64,000 nt of DNA. It comes from Pseudomonadales bacterium (lineage in GTDB: Bacteria > Pseudomonadota > Gammaproteobacteria > Pseudomonadales > Azotimanducaceae). The stretch lies in NCBI GenBank assembly GCA_028285415.1, contig JANQPF010000005.1, positions 248,001-312,000 of the forward strand. Direction: 5' to 3'. The translations under genes were made by a program, and so were the position numbers. Every line of letters begins with the position of its first letter. The first letter of the stretch is position 1. Below the pieces are notes generated by a model. That model was not told the DNA's origin, made no database searches, and saw only the letters and a program-made list of their open reading frames with translations. This document shows positions 34,693 through 47,100 of the stretch, piece by piece.

Positions 34693-35634
34693 ATGCCTTT
34701 CAAAAACAGAATCACGGATCTGCTCGGCGTTGAGGTGCCGCTGGTTCAGGCGCCCATGGGTTGGATCGCCCGCTCACCGCTTGCCAGCGCCGTTTCCAAT
34801 GCCGGTGCGCTCGGCATCATCGAAACCTCGTCGGGTGAGCTTGATGCGGTGCGCGAAGAGATCATCAAGATGCGCGAGCTCACGGACAAACCCTTCGGTG
34901 TCAACATTGCGCAGGCATTCGTGCGCGATCCCAACATCGTCCAGTTTGTCATCGATCAAGGCGTCAAGTTCGTGACCACCTCCGCAGGCAATCCGGAGCG
35001 TTATACGTCCGAGCTCAAGGCGGCCGGGCTCACCGTATTCCACGTTGTGCCGAGCCTCGATGCGGCGCTCAAGGCAGTCGACGCAGGCGTTGATGGGCTC
35101 GTCGTCGAAGGCGGCGAGGGTGGTGGGTTCAAGAATCCACGCGATGTGTCCACGATGGTGCTACTGCCTCTGGTTCGCTCCAGGGTGGATGTGCCTATCA
35201 TTGCCGCCGGTGGATTCGTCGACGGTGCCACCATGGCCGCAGCGTTTGCGCTTGGTGCTGAAGGTATCCAGATGGGCACGCGCATGGTGTCCGCCGCCGA
35301 GTCACCGGTGCACGAGAATTGGAAGAACGCCATTGTGGAGGCTAAAGAAACGGACACGGTGTTCTTGAACCGTGCGCATTCTCCGGCGCTGCGGGCGCTG
35401 CGCACGGAAAAGACGACGCGTCTCGAGTTCGAAACCGAAACCAACGCCATGACGGAATTTGGCAGCGCGCTCGATCTTTACTTCGGCGGTGACATGGAGG
35501 CAAGCATCGCGCTGACCGGGCAGGTTGCCGGCCGCATTGATGCCGTGCGCCCGGTGGCGGAAGTCATCGCCGAGGTGAAAGCCGAATTTTTCGCAACCGT
35601 TGGGCAGATGGCCGGGCAGTACCTGGACGGGTAA
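34693..35634 (+). CDS. Nitronate monooxygenase-like flavoprotein
   Basis: This 313-residue TIM-barrel FMN protein of the nitronate monooxygenase (2-nitropropane dioxygenase) group has N-terminal VPLVQAPMGWIARS, internal VDGLVVEGGEGGGFKN (about 137-152), PIIAAGGFVDG and EGIQMGTRMVSAAESPVHENWK. In verified class I enzymes a His follows the EAGGH motif; here the position reads GGGF, so the known nitronate catalytic His is missing. It may instead be an enoyl-ACP reductase-related or uncharacterised oxidoreductase. GGAGG upstream fixes ATG 34693. It follows the DUF6702 gene after 22 nt, probably in the same operon. Confidence 0.8.
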   Translation: MPFKNRITDLLGVEVPLVQAPMGWIARSPLASAVSNAGALGIIETSSGELDAVREEIIKMRELTDKPFGVNIAQAFVRDPNIVQFVIDQGVKFVTTSAGNPERYTSELKAAGLTVFHVVPSLDAALKAVDAGVDGLVVEGGEGGGFKNPRDVSTMVLLPLVRSRVDVPIIAAGGFVDGATMAAAFALGAEGIQMGTRMVSAAESPVHENWKNAIVEAKETDTVFLNRAHSPALRALRTEKTTRLEFETETNAMTEFGSALDLYFGGDMEASIALTGQVAGRIDAVRPVAEVIAEVKAEFFATVGQMAGQYLDG

Positions 35635-35639
35635 ATGTG

Positions 35640-35655
35640 ACCCGCGAACGCGGGT
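35640..35655 (+). terminator. GC hairpin after the nitronate-monooxygenase-like gene
   Basis: ACCCGCGAACGCGGGT forms a stem of about six pairs with loop GAAC, starting 5 nt after the stop. No T-run follows, so it is a weak terminator candidate or a stabiliser of the transcript end. Confidence 0.3.
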
Positions 35656-35709
35656 ATGCGATAATTAGACTGGTAACGAGGGGTGTGCGGGTCGACGAGG
35701 AGAGCCGAT

Positions 35710-36288
35710 ATGCCCAGCAGTCGACGCTATTTCCTGATCCAATCAACCGCTGCAGTTGGCGCGCTCGGCGCCGCCGGTGCTGCTGTTCCCTTTGTCCAGG
35801 CCATGCTCCCGAGCGCCAGAGCGCGCGCTCAAGGTGCGCCTGTGAAAGTTGACGTATCCCGTCTGCGGGTGGATGAGCACCTGGTCGTCGAATGGCGCAG
35901 GCAGCCGCTTTACATCGTCCGCCGTTCACAGGCGACGCTTGCCGCCCTGAACTCGGAGACCGAGGGTCTGGTAGACCCGGATTCCGACCGGTCAGAACAG
36001 CCGCAATACGCAGCCAACGCGTATCGCTCCAGAACGCCCGAGTATCTGGTTCTGCAGGGAATCTGCACGCATCTGGGCTGCGCCCCGAAAGCGGTTCAAG
36101 CTGCCCGGGATGAGCATTTGCCGGCTGGCGGCTTCCTGTGCCCGTGCCATGACTCGAGGTTCGATTATGCCGGCCGCGTGCTGCGTGGCTATCCTGCGGG
36201 GCGTAACCTCAGCGTACCTCCGTACTACTTCGAGACGCCTGAGATCCTGGTTGTCGGGCTTGACGCGCCGCCTGAGGAACGCGCTTAG
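35710..36288 (+). CDS. petA: Rieske iron-sulfur protein, orphan PetA-like
   Basis: This 192-residue protein has an N-terminal Tat-like motif SRRYFLI followed by a hydrophobic anchor (about 11-30). The cluster-binding motifs are CTHLGC (about 120) and CPCHDSRFD (about 144), giving a [2Fe-2S] centre as in ubiquinol-cytochrome c reductase. It may carry electrons from quinol to cytochrome c1. In this organism's relatives petA is followed by petB and petC; here the next gene is a TPR membrane protein and no cytochrome b or c1 gene lies in the window, so its partners are elsewhere or it is a duplicate. GAGGAGAG 5 nt upstream supports ATG 35710. Confidence 0.85.
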   Translation: MPSSRRYFLIQSTAAVGALGAAGAAVPFVQAMLPSARARAQGAPVKVDVSRLRVDEHLVVEWRRQPLYIVRRSQATLAALNSETEGLVDPDSDRSEQPQYAANAYRSRTPEYLVLQGICTHLGCAPKAVQAARDEHLPAGGFLCPCHDSRFDYAGRVLRGYPAGRNLSVPPYYFETPEILVVGLDAPPEERA

Positions 36289-36311
36289 CTTGTCACCCTA
36301 AAGACAGTCAT

Positions 36312-36329
36312 GCGCCTTTATAATGGCGC
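36312..36329 (+). promoter_or_regulatory. Perfect -10 box within a short hairpin
   Basis: TATAAT lies at 36319-36324 between GCGCC (36312-36316) and GGCGC (36325-36329). Transcription would start near 36331, giving a leader of about 23 nt to the GTG 36354 start. No good -35 sits at 16-18 nt upstream. Confidence 0.35.
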
Positions 36330-36353
36330 GTCCCGCAAGTCACGGAAGCACCA

Positions 36354-38123
36354 GTGGGTTTCATCGCAGAGCTCAGAAAACGCAACGTCCTCAAGGTAGG
36401 GGCCAGCTATCTGCTGGGCGCCTGGCTACTGATTGAGGCGTCATCGGTGGTCATGCCGCTCTTTGGCGTGCCCGAATCGGCGTTGCGTGTCCTGGTGATC
36501 GCCGCCGCGATTGGACTGCCGGTGGTGCTCGCGATTTCGTGGTCATACGAGTTCACGCCTGAAGGCGTGCGCAAAACGGAAGATCTGCCGCCCGGCTACT
36601 CCCCGCCGGGGCAACGCCTGAACTACGTGATTATCATCCTCCTCGTGCTGAGCGTTGCGGTGCTCCTGGTCCGTGAGGAGGGCGGCGGCCGCGATGTCGA
36701 GACGAGCGAGGTGCGTTCCATTGCCGTGCTGCCCTTTGCCAATCTGAGCGCCGAAGCGGAACCGCACGACTGGTTCTCAGCCGGACTTGCCGAGGACCTC
36801 GTGACGCTTCTTGCGAAGGTGCCGGAACTTTCCGTGGCGGCCAGGACGTCGACGTTTGCGGTGCTGGAAGACGGGCAGTCGAACGCCGATATTGCCCAGC
36901 GGCTGAACGTTCGCTACCTCCTGCTTGGCAGCGTGCGTCGGGACGAACGGCGCGTGCGGGTGACCGCAAGACTGGTTGAGCCGCTAACGGATTTCAGCCT
37001 CTGGTCGGAGGTATTTGATCTCGAGCTCGATGACATCTTCGACGTTCAGCATCAGATTGCGTCCGGTGTGGCTGCCTCGCTCGAGGCAACCCTGGTCAGC
37101 GTGCGCCCACGGGCAACGAGTCCGGAAGCGTATGCGCTTTTCCTGCAGGCCCGCCAGCTCGGCAATCAACATTCACCCGAGAGCATGGCCGCAGCCGTTG
37201 AGCGGTTCGAACGTGTCCTCGCGCTTGATCCGGAATACGTTCCTGCCATCGAGCAGCTGGCGGCCGTGTACATGAATCAGGCTGGCTTTCGCCTGCGCGA
37301 TCGGGATATGGGATTTGAGCTTGCGCGGGCGGAGATTACCCGGGCTCTCGGCGTAGAGCCGGCACATGCGCCCAGCCTCGGGCGTCTTGCCTGGATTGCG
37401 ATGGTCTATGACGGGGATCTGCAGGTTGCCGCCAATCGCTATCAGCGGGCGTTGCAGATCGAGCCCGGTAACTTCGGATTGATCAGCAACGCGGCGGTGC
37501 TGGCCGTCGCGATCGGACGGCTGGATCTTGCCGTCCGCTTGCTCGAGGAGAGTGCCCTGCGCGATCCGGTGAGCGCAATTGCGCATTCCAACCTGGGTAA
37601 CGGTTACTACCTCAGCGGACGCCTCGATCCGGCTGAGCAGAGCATCAGGAACGCGCTGGAGCTGAGCCCATTGTATGCCGGTGGCAATTACCGGCTGGGA
37701 CTTATTCTCATCCGCGCCGGCAAGGCGCAGGAAGCGTTGCCGGTATTGGAGCGCGAGCCAATTGCCATGGCGAGCCTGCACGGGCGGGTGCTGGCGCTGC
37801 AGGCCCTGGGACGCAATGACGAAGCGAGCGCGGCGCAGGCAGAGTTCTGTGATACGTGGGGCGAGGAGATGCCGGGTAACTGTGCGCAACTTCATGCGTT
37901 CGCCGGTGACGCCGACGCCGCGCTCGACTGGCTGGAAAAAGAGTCGAACAAGGGCGGCAGTGCTTCGTTCAACGAGCTGCAGTTCGACCCTTTCCTGCTC
38001 GACAGCCTTGACGGAGACCCTCGCTGGTCGGCGCTACTCGAACGTGTCGGGCGCGCGCCGGCCCAGCTGGCCGGGATTGAGTTTACGTTGCCGTCAGCGC
38101 TCGATAGCCCCCGCGAGTTCTAG
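36354..38123 (+). CDS. Membrane protein with TolB-like N-terminal and TPR C-terminal domains
   Basis: This 589-residue protein opens with MGFIAELRKRNVLKVGASYL, which is typical of a class of membrane-linked TPR proteins. Two hydrophobic segments follow (about 17-35 and 43-62), with another at about 88-104. A TolB/FlgO-like module then begins at SIAVLPFANLSAE (about 122) with GLAEDLVTLLAKVPELSVAARTS and LLGSVRRDERRVRVTARLV. From about 245 to 500 there are roughly seven TPR-like units. Such proteins usually lack the catalytic cyclase half and may be scaffolds. GGAAG precedes GTG 36354. It is convergent with the giant surface-protein gene. Confidence 0.82.
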   Translation: MGFIAELRKRNVLKVGASYLLGAWLLIEASSVVMPLFGVPESALRVLVIAAAIGLPVVLAISWSYEFTPEGVRKTEDLPPGYSPPGQRLNYVIIILLVLSVAVLLVREEGGGRDVETSEVRSIAVLPFANLSAEAEPHDWFSAGLAEDLVTLLAKVPELSVAARTSTFAVLEDGQSNADIAQRLNVRYLLLGSVRRDERRVRVTARLVEPLTDFSLWSEVFDLELDDIFDVQHQIASGVAASLEATLVSVRPRATSPEAYALFLQARQLGNQHSPESMAAAVERFERVLALDPEYVPAIEQLAAVYMNQAGFRLRDRDMGFELARAEITRALGVEPAHAPSLGRLAWIAMVYDGDLQVAANRYQRALQIEPGNFGLISNAAVLAVAIGRLDLAVRLLEESALRDPVSAIAHSNLGNGYYLSGRLDPAEQSIRNALELSPLYAGGNYRLGLILIRAGKAQEALPVLEREPIAMASLHGRVLALQALGRNDEASAAQAEFCDTWGEEMPGNCAQLHAFAGDADAALDWLEKESNKGGSASFNELQFDPFLLDSLDGDPRWSALLERVGRAPAQLAGIEFTLPSALDSPREF

Positions 38124-38147
38124 CGTTGGTGCACTTCGGCAAGGCGG

Positions 38148-41100
38148 CTACCACTTGCCAATCAGGTCGACAAACCAGCCGTGGTTGTCGTATTCGGCGT
38201 CTTTCAAATCGTCGTTGAAATCCGTGAAGTTATAACCGATGCCAAGCTTCATATGTTCGCCGATGTGCCGGTACAGACCAATCAGTGAGCCGTGGCGCGT
38301 GCTCTCACCAAAGCGGTCGTGCAGGTAGCGGTACTCGATCAGACCGTCCCAACGGTGCGTGAGGTGATAGCGCGCCCGTAGCACGCCGAGGCCAACGCCG
38401 TAGTCTTCCCAGGGACCCATGTCCCTGCCCGCACGCAGACGGCCTTCTTTCAAGGCAACCTTGCCGCCCAGTTCCCAGCGCGCGTTGACGCGATACAAGG
38501 CTTCGGTAGACAGGATGTGGACGTCCTGGTCGGGTCGGTCGACGCTCTGACCGACGCTCACGAGGTCATAGAAGTAGCTGTACTTTGTCAGCACGTTCCA
38601 GCGGTCGCCGTTGACGGGCCGGTATGCATGTCCGAGATCGAATTCTACGAACCGCGCGTTGCGATTCCCGGATATCTCATCGTCCGTCCACGAAAGATTC
38701 AGCTGCCCGAGCCAGCGGCGATGATCGCTGTAGATGTAGGTTGCGCTGGTGCTCAGGAGATATTGACGGCTATCAACGAGCGCCCCTTCGTCAGCCCGGT
38801 ATTCGAGCTTGCTTGCGAACTTCAGGCGATCCCGCTTGAGCGTTGCACCCAGGGAAGCGGCCATGCGCTCAAACGCGTTGGCGTCCGTGTCGTTCTCGGA
38901 GTACTGCAACAAGCTCGACAATACCCAGCCGGCATCGGTATCGAAATCCAGACCAAACGCGTGGTTCACACCACCGTAGCGGTCGTCTTTACCAAACTGT
39001 GACTCGGTGAAAACCCCCAGACGGTTACCCGCATCGCGCCGCTGCCCGATTGTCAGGAGCTCGCGCGCCCCATCCGTTCGGTCGGGATCCACCGTGTAGG
39101 AGCCGTAGAGTTCGTGACCCTCGGCCAGCTGGTAGCTGCCGGTGAAGCCATTGAGCGCGCCGCTGCCGACGCCGCCTTTGACGTTGAAGTCGAGACGGTC
39201 AGCCGGTGAGAAATCCAGTCCGCCCACCAACGCGCTGCCGCGATCGCCGTCGACCGCTTCCAGGCTCATTGCGGTGTGTGGACTCATCCGCGTGTTGACG
39301 CCTACGGTGACCAGGTCGTTGTCTTCATAGTCGCCTTCTTCATCCAGGCCTGTTTGCAGCGCTGCATAAAGCGTCTGGCGTTCGTTCAGTGCATACCCGA
39401 GACGCGCGCCGGCGAGGAGCCCTTCACCGTCACTTTGCAGGCCGGGCGAAAGGCTCTCACGCACGATATCTTCGTGCCGCACCTCACCACCGATGGTCAG
39501 GCGGTCGACCTTCACGTCGGCCTGCACGCGAGCTACCTTGGTGTGGTGTCTGCCGTCCTCCTCCAGATCCGTATAGGACGACGACAGCGCAATACCGTCG
39601 GCGGGTTGCCATTTCGCCTCGACGCCCTGGTCGGTGACTTCCAGCCCTTCTCGCAGACGGCCGTTGGAGAACTCGGCATCGCGGTTCTTGTGCCAGGCAC
39701 GCACATCACCCTTCAAGGTGTCACTGACTTCGCCCAGATTGACGCGTGCTTCGATGCCAATCGCATCTCCGGACAACGTGTCGCCGTTACCCGAGCCGTT
39801 CTGATCGGTGAAGCTCAAGCCGCCGTCAGCGGAGCCGAATCCGGCGTCGTGCTGACGCGCATCGCTGCGCGCGACTTCGGCGCTGATATAGGTTCCCTTT
39901 CCGGCCTTCAGCGTGAGGTCGACACCCTGCAGATCGAAGTCGGTGCCGTCCCGTTCGTCGACGACTTTGCTGACCCCCACGCCAACGTGGTCGCCGAGCC
40001 AGGTCTGGGCGCGCCCGCCGTAGGTCATGTCCTCAGCGTCGAAGCCGGCTGGCACGTACTCGTAGTCCACCAGCAGGAACACGTCGTCTCCTTCGAGTGC
40101 GTCGGTGCGGATGATCGTACCGGCACGATCGTTTACCACCTGACTCAGAGGTCGGGAGAGGATGATGCGCCCCTGCAGAGGGTCAATTTCGTAGTCCCGC
40201 CCTGCAATGTATTCCTGGCGTTCGATCACCTGCTCCGTGTCGCGCTGACGAACCTCAACCCAGACTTTTTCGGAGCCCTGCACGATATCGGTGTGCTTGA
40301 GGTAGTACAGCGAACCACCGGTGGCTCGGAAGGTAACGTGCGCTGCTGCGCTCTGGGCTTCGGAGGCGAACACGTTCGCACGGGTGCGCGCGTCGCCATA
40401 TCGCGTTTGAGCCTGGCTGGCATGGCTGCCTTTGGCTCCGTAAAGCGAACGGTTGTACTGCGCGAACTCCGTGTCGGTCAGGCCCGTATTGAAGTTACCC
40501 CACAGGAGCTGATTGCGGTCCCAGTCGAGCCGCAGATAGAACGCACCTTGCGAATCCACGTCGCTGACCGTGGTGGAGTCGTCACCGTACACGGCGTAGT
40601 AGCGGTTCGGATCCAGCTGGCGGAAAACACGGCGTGGGTCTTCACGTCGCAGGTTGTCGCTGAACTCGCTCAGCTCGTCCTCCGTGCTGTCGAGCTGTGC
40701 GGTGAGCAGGTATTTCCCTTTGATCTTGGCCTTTGCGTAGAACGCCAGCCGGCCGTCGACAAACACGGACTCGTCGAAATGATCATCGCCAGCCAGGCTT
40801 TCGAAGTCGCCACTCAGATCCTGCTGGCCGGCGGTGATGTTCGCGAGCGCAACGAAGAACGTATAGTTGTCGTCTACCTCGGTTTCCAGGGCCTGCTGCC
40901 ATACGGGGGTGCCCGCACGTAGCCCGGAGACGTTGAAAACCTGCCTGCCTTCAGCCGCCTGAAACTCTGCCGCGAAGCGTCCCTGCCGGTCCAGCGGGAT
41001 CGTTCGCTCGTTGACGATGACGGTGTCCACGTCCGCGAGCGCTGACCCGTTCACGCGTATGCGACTGCCGGCCACGGGGATCACCTGGCGGGCCAGGTTG

Positions 41101-44100
41101 TTCTGTCCCCAGATGCGGCCCGGGGTTTCGCGCACCACGTTGCCATAGTTGTCCGCCACGACGCGGAGACTGCGCGCGTGGGTCGCGTCTTCATGTCCGG
41201 CAGCGTCGTACGCGCGGATGACATAGACGAGGCTCTGCTCCGCTGCGAGGGGTTGGCTGAACTCCGGGATGCTGATGTTGTCCAGCGCTGAGCCCTGCCA
41301 GCTTGCGAGCGGTCTGACGAAGTCGGTATCCGCAGCGTCGTAGATATCGAGCTGGTAACGCTCCACGAAGGACGCATAGTTGGTGTAGCCGGAAAAATCG
41401 AGCGGATCCGTCAACGCGCCTGCGTCGTCTACCACCACATGTGTGTCGGCGACGACGTCGAGCCGAGGTTCGACGATGAGCGGGTCTTCTGTCAGCCACA
41501 GACGTCCACCCGCGGCAAGCGCCACGGGATCAACAGGCAGCGCGTCCTGCACCGGCGCTTTACTGACCTGCGAAATTTTTTCGACGTAGTCGTACTGTAC
41601 GCGGATTTCAACGCGGCGGTTGAGCCGTCGACCGTAGACCGTCTCGTTGTCTGCTACCGGCTCGTCCGCGCCCCGCGCGCTGACCGCTATCGATTCAACC
41701 GGAAGGTCCAGAAGCTCCGCAAGGGTTTGTGCCACGTGGGTTGCGCGGGTCTGTGAGATAGCCAGATCCGCCGCACTATCGCCGGTTGGAACATCCGTAT
41801 GCCCCACAACCTCGACCACCAGATTCTGCTCTTCACCAACGTCGCCAAGACGGTCAGCCAACACCTTTCGCTGATCGGCGGACATCACGTCTGCGCCTTC
41901 GGCAAAGTAAGCGGTAAGCGCGAGCACGTCGGTGGCGAAGGTGGGAAACTCGCCCACCTCAACCGCCTCATCGGTGACGAGCTCAGTTTTCTCGACGTCC
42001 TGGTCGAACAGGATTTCGATCTCAACACGCCGGTTGAGCGCCATGCCTGCGCGGCTTTCGTTGCTGGCGATGGGTCTGCGGTCGGCGTGCCCTTCGGTTT
42101 CGGACTTGATCTGACCGGATTCGTCGCTCGCGGCGCGCAATCGCTCGAGCTCCTCCACGACGAGGTCTTTCACCTGCCGGGCGCGTGCTTCGGAGAGGCC
42201 CTGATTGTCGCCGTATATGGCTGCCGCGCGGGGGCTCAGTGGTTCGTTATCCGTATGCCCGACAAATTTCAGACGCAGGTTTTTGTAGTCGCGGTATCGC
42301 TTGAGCGTGTCGTTGAGCTGCGCCGCGTACGTTGCCGGTATGTACGATTTCCCAGACTCGAAAGACACCGGCTGCACCAGACCGCGCAGCACGCGGGTTT
42401 CCGTGCGGATGTAGCGGGTGGGGGGCTGCAGCGGCGATGGCGCTGCCTGCTCTGGCAGCTTCACCGCAAAGTTGAGGCGCGACATGAGCGCCTGCGTGAC
42501 GCGGATGACACGCGGATTCTCGCTGATGACTTCGGCGCCGTCGGGCAGGGTTGCCGTATCCAGTTTGAGTATGAAGTTGCGCCCGCGCTCGAACCTTGGC
42601 ACGTCGATGTCCGCAATGTGGTAGCGGCCGGAACCGTCGGTTTCGATCAGCAAACCACCAACCGTAGCCAGGCGCACCCCGGCGATGCCCGGCTCGTCGT
42701 CGTCCTGCCAGCCATCCTCGTTCTTATCATGAAACACTTTGCCGACGATGGTGGTCTGTTCGAAGATCGGGTCCGCCACTATCTCGACCGCGGCCAGCGC
42801 GCGGTTGCCGATCTGAGTACCGTTCTGTATCGGCGTGACCGTGTTTACGTATTCCCCGCGGGTCACGCCCGTCGACACCCGGGCGTAGTAGCGCAGGCGT
42901 ACGCGCTCTCCTCCGGCGAGCATGAATGGCCCGAGCTCAACCGGATCTATGCCTACGCTGCCAAGGGCTTCTTCGACGTCGTCCAGCGTGCCGAATTCGC
43001 CGTCGGCACCCGCACGAATGAGACGCTGACTGTCAGGCACCCATTGGAAACCAGCGGGCAGGTCGTCCACCAGCGTCAGCTCGTCCAGCGCGTTCGGCGT
43101 CAAATTGACAACCGTCACGTCGTAGGTCACCAGGTCCCCGATGACCGCCGTGGCTTGTGCAGCCGTTTTTGTCACGCTGACCAGCGAGAGCGTGGCGCCG
43201 GCTGCCGGCAGGTCCAGCGGAATGTGGTTGTGAACCACTGTCTGACCGTCGGCATCCACCGACCAGCGGGTGTAGTAAGTTGTGTCATCCATGCCCTGAG
43301 GCGGTGAATCTTGAGGCTGAATGACGCACGGTGGCTCGCCGTTGCCGTCGATGGGGCACGTCACCGTATCCAGTGTGCCTGCGGGTGGTATCAGGGCGGA
43401 AACGCCTGCAGCAAAGAGATCCGGGACGGCAACAATCTGTAAGACGTATTCCCTGGCTGCGTCAGGACAGGCCGCATTTGCGCCCGGATTGATGTCGAAA
43501 CGGTAAGCTGCGTCGCTGCCGACGGTTTGACTTTGCTGACCGGGTAATAAGCAGGCGGACGGCAACAGTGTGCCATCGGCATCGGTCAGGGCGACGGTCA
43601 CTCCTGGCACGAGTTCACGGTCCACCGCACCGTAAAACCGTCCTGACGGCGCGACCGGAAAGTCCACCACGGTGACGCCGTTAGCGATGAGCTCAGCGGC
43701 GCGTTCACCCCAAGTCACGTTGATTTCCGGGTGCCGGAATCTCACCGTGTAGTCGCCTGGTGCCCGGTCGAGAAATTGGTAGGTACCGTCGGCACCGGTG
43801 ATCGCTACTGCAACGAGTTGTCCGTCAGCATCCAGAAGCTCAACCGTCCAGCCCGCCAAGCGCGGCTCGTCCTCGTCGAAGCGTTGGTTGGTGTTGAGAT
43901 CGCTGAACACCGTGCCGATCAGGCCTGCCGGGAAATCCACCGGCGTGGGCGCATCTTCACCCGGGCCGCCGGGATCGCCATCACCGTCGGGGTCGGGGTC
44001 GTTGCCGGGCGCGGAAGGGTCCTCACCGGGATCGCCATCGGGACTCTCACCCGTGATGACGACCTGGTTGGCAAAAGGTCCGGTGCTGCCGTTCAGAGCA

Positions 44101-47100
44101 ACCACGATTGTAAACGTGATGGTGCCGCGCTCGCCTGGCGCAAGTCCGTTCCCCGGAGCGAGCAGATTGGTGTCGGCCGCGCCGTCGAAGTTTGCGTTCG
44201 CTCCTGTGAGCGCGCCGGTTACCGCGGGTGCTGCCGACACGCTGACGACTGCCGGCTCAGGAAAAGCCGCGGGCAGATCTTCCGATACCTGGACGTTGTC
44301 GACGGTGACGTCACCGAGATTCTCGACGTTGAGGAGAAACGCCACGGAAAATCGGTTGGCATCGAGTGCCTGGATGCTGGCAACGCTTTTCGCAACGCCG
44401 AGCACCGCGTTGGCGCTCAGGCGCACCGGCGTCGGGTCGTCCTCACCCTCGTCGTCAGCGATCTGGTTGCCGTTGCTGTCAGGCTCCGTGCCGTCGTCAG
44501 AAAGATCCTGAGCAACCGGGGCACCGTCCTGACTGTCGGCGGTCGTGATCTCCGCCTGGTTGAAAAAGAGATCCTCGTCGTCAGCCAGAGTCACACGCAA
44601 GCTGAGTTCGAGCGTCGCGCGTTCGCCGGCGCGCAGCGTGTCGCTGCCCGACAGCAGGCGCGTTTCTGTGACACCGTCGTACGCGCCGTTCAGCGTCAGC
44701 ACACCGCTGGTCACGCGGACATCGAGCACCTCAATCGTGGCGCGTGGAAACGCGGCCGCAAGATCGTCGGTGACCTGGACAAACGTGGCGTCGCGCTCGC
44801 GATCGAGGTTTTCGAGAACGAAGCCGAACGTCAGCTCAAAAGCCTGATTGCCGAGCGCGCGGCTCTCGAGGAGCGCTTTGGCACTGCCAATGGCGGTGCT
44901 GCCGTTGGCACCCCCAGTGACAATCGGTGTCGGCTCCGCTTCGTCGGGATTGCCATCGCCGTTCGGGTCGGGGTTCGTGCCGTCGGTAGACGTGTCGGTC
45001 ACCTCGGTTCCATCCGGCGTCTCGCCGCCTGCCGTGGCCAGATTGAAGAACTCCGCCCCGGCGGGGTCCGGTGAGAACGTGATGAGTATGCTGACGGTAG
45101 CGCTGGCACCGGCAGCCAGGCTGCTTTGCTCTGCGTCCAGCAGGTTGGTGTCCGCCACGCCGTCGAAATCAGGGTTGGCTGCCAGACCTTCGCTCGTGGT
45201 CACAGGACCCGCCACGCTGAAGGGCGTTTCGCCGAAAACGGCCGCCAGATTGTCCGTCACCTGCACCTGACTGAGATCAACGTCGCCAAGGTTTACCAGC
45301 GTGAAGGTGAGCGTGGTAGCAAAGGTATCTGCTGCGGACGGCTCTACCGGGCTCGCAGATTTGGCCAGACCGAGCAGCGTGTCACCGGGGTCTGCAGGCA
45401 ATTCGATGAGGGTCGGCACGTCATTGTTGCCGGGATTGCCGTCGCCGTCGGGATCGGGATCGTCACCCTCGGTGGACGTGTCGTCCCCGCCGCTGTCGTC
45501 CACGATGACCGCTGAATTGGTAAAGGTACGCGTTTCAGCCGGTCTGATTTCCAGGGCGAGCGTGACGCTGCCGCTTGCGCCGGCAGAGAGGACGTCCGCT
45601 CCGCTCAGGAGGTTCGTGTCGGCAACGCCGTCAAAACCGGGGTTCACCACGAAATCGGCACTCTCAACGGATGTGACAGCGAACGGCGTGTCACCGAACG
45701 TTGCGTCCAGACTGTCCGTCAACTGCACACCGGTTGCGTCCGCCGTACCCAGATTTGCGATCGTGAAGAGGAGCGTCACCGCGAAGACGTCGGCACCCAG
45801 GGTCTCCACTGAGCTCACCGACTTGGCTAGCCCCAGCAGCGGTGTCTGGGTGACGGGCGGCAGGGTGATTGGCGTCGGGTCATTTTCGTCCGCATCGGCC
45901 GGGAATCCGTTGCCGTTGGCATCAACCTCGGTGCCGTCGTCGGAGAGGTCCGAGGCAACCTCGGTGCCACTCGCGTCCGTTGCGCTCACCCGCGCTGAGT
46001 TCAGGAAGTCGCCGCTGACGCCGCTGATGTCGGCGGTGAGTAGAACCTGTGCTGCGCCAGCCGCCGGCAGCATTTCTTCTCCGGAGAGCAATTCGGTGTT
46101 GTCGGTCCCGTCGTAGAGCGCATTCGCCTGGGTGAGCGCGCCGCTGACCACCGGTGGTTCGATGACGGTGATCACCGCCGCCTCACCAAATGTCGTGCGC
46201 AGGTTGTCGTTCAGCTGTACGCCTGGCGCAGGCACGTCGCTCAAGTTCTCAATGGTAAACCGCAGCGTGATCCGGCTGCCTTCAGCGACGGGGACAAGGT
46301 CCTCCAGCAGCTTGGCAACGCCCACAATCGGTAGCGCTGGCGCCACGTCGACCGCGAACGGCGTCGGCTCGCTTTCGTCGGCCACCCCGTCACCGTTGGG
46401 GTCCGGGTCTTCGCCGTCGGTCGAACGATCGGTGAGCGGCTCACCCTGACGGGTGGACGCAACGACAAGCGCGCTGTTGGTAAATTCACGGCTTGCCTCG
46501 AGCGGACCAAATTCGACGGTGAAGGTCACTTCGGCCACAGCGCCCGCAGGCAAACTTCCGGCACGGGCAAGCACCTGATCCGCTGCGCCGTCGAAGGCGG
46601 GATTGGCGGTCAGGAGGTCAGAAGCTGCGGGTGGCGCTTGCACCACGTACGGGACGTCGCCAAAGGTTGCATTGAGGTCGTCGGAGATTGCCAGATCGCG
46701 AACAGCTACGTCGCCCAGGTTCTCAATGACGAGGCGGAACGTCACCGCGTAGCGGCCATCGGCCAGGGTGTCGACCGCCGATGCGGCTTTGGCGAGACCC
46801 ACGGCAGGGGCAGTCGCATAGCGGATCGGCGTGGGTTCAGCCTCGTCGGGTCGACCGTCGCCATTCGGATCCGGGTTTGTGCCATTGGTCGAGAAATCTT
46901 CGACCGTGGTGCCGTCGGGGGCAAGAGCGCCGGCAAGGACCTGATTCAGGAGCTCGCCGGCATCATCCGCAGGCGCGAACACCAGGCGAAACGAGATCTG
47001 CGCGCTGGCATCGGCGTCGAGGGAGCTTGCCGGATCGAGGAGATTGGTGTCCGTCAGACCGTCGAATCCCGGATTGACCACCAGAGCGCCGGTTGCCGCC

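Noticed and set aside
39276-45074. Long plus-strand open frames opposite the giant gene (for example 39276-40922, 41799-43307, 43731-45074)
   Set aside because: They are antisense to a clearly coding frame with regular domain repeats, lack family similarity and ribosome sites, and come from the high-G+C codon bias.
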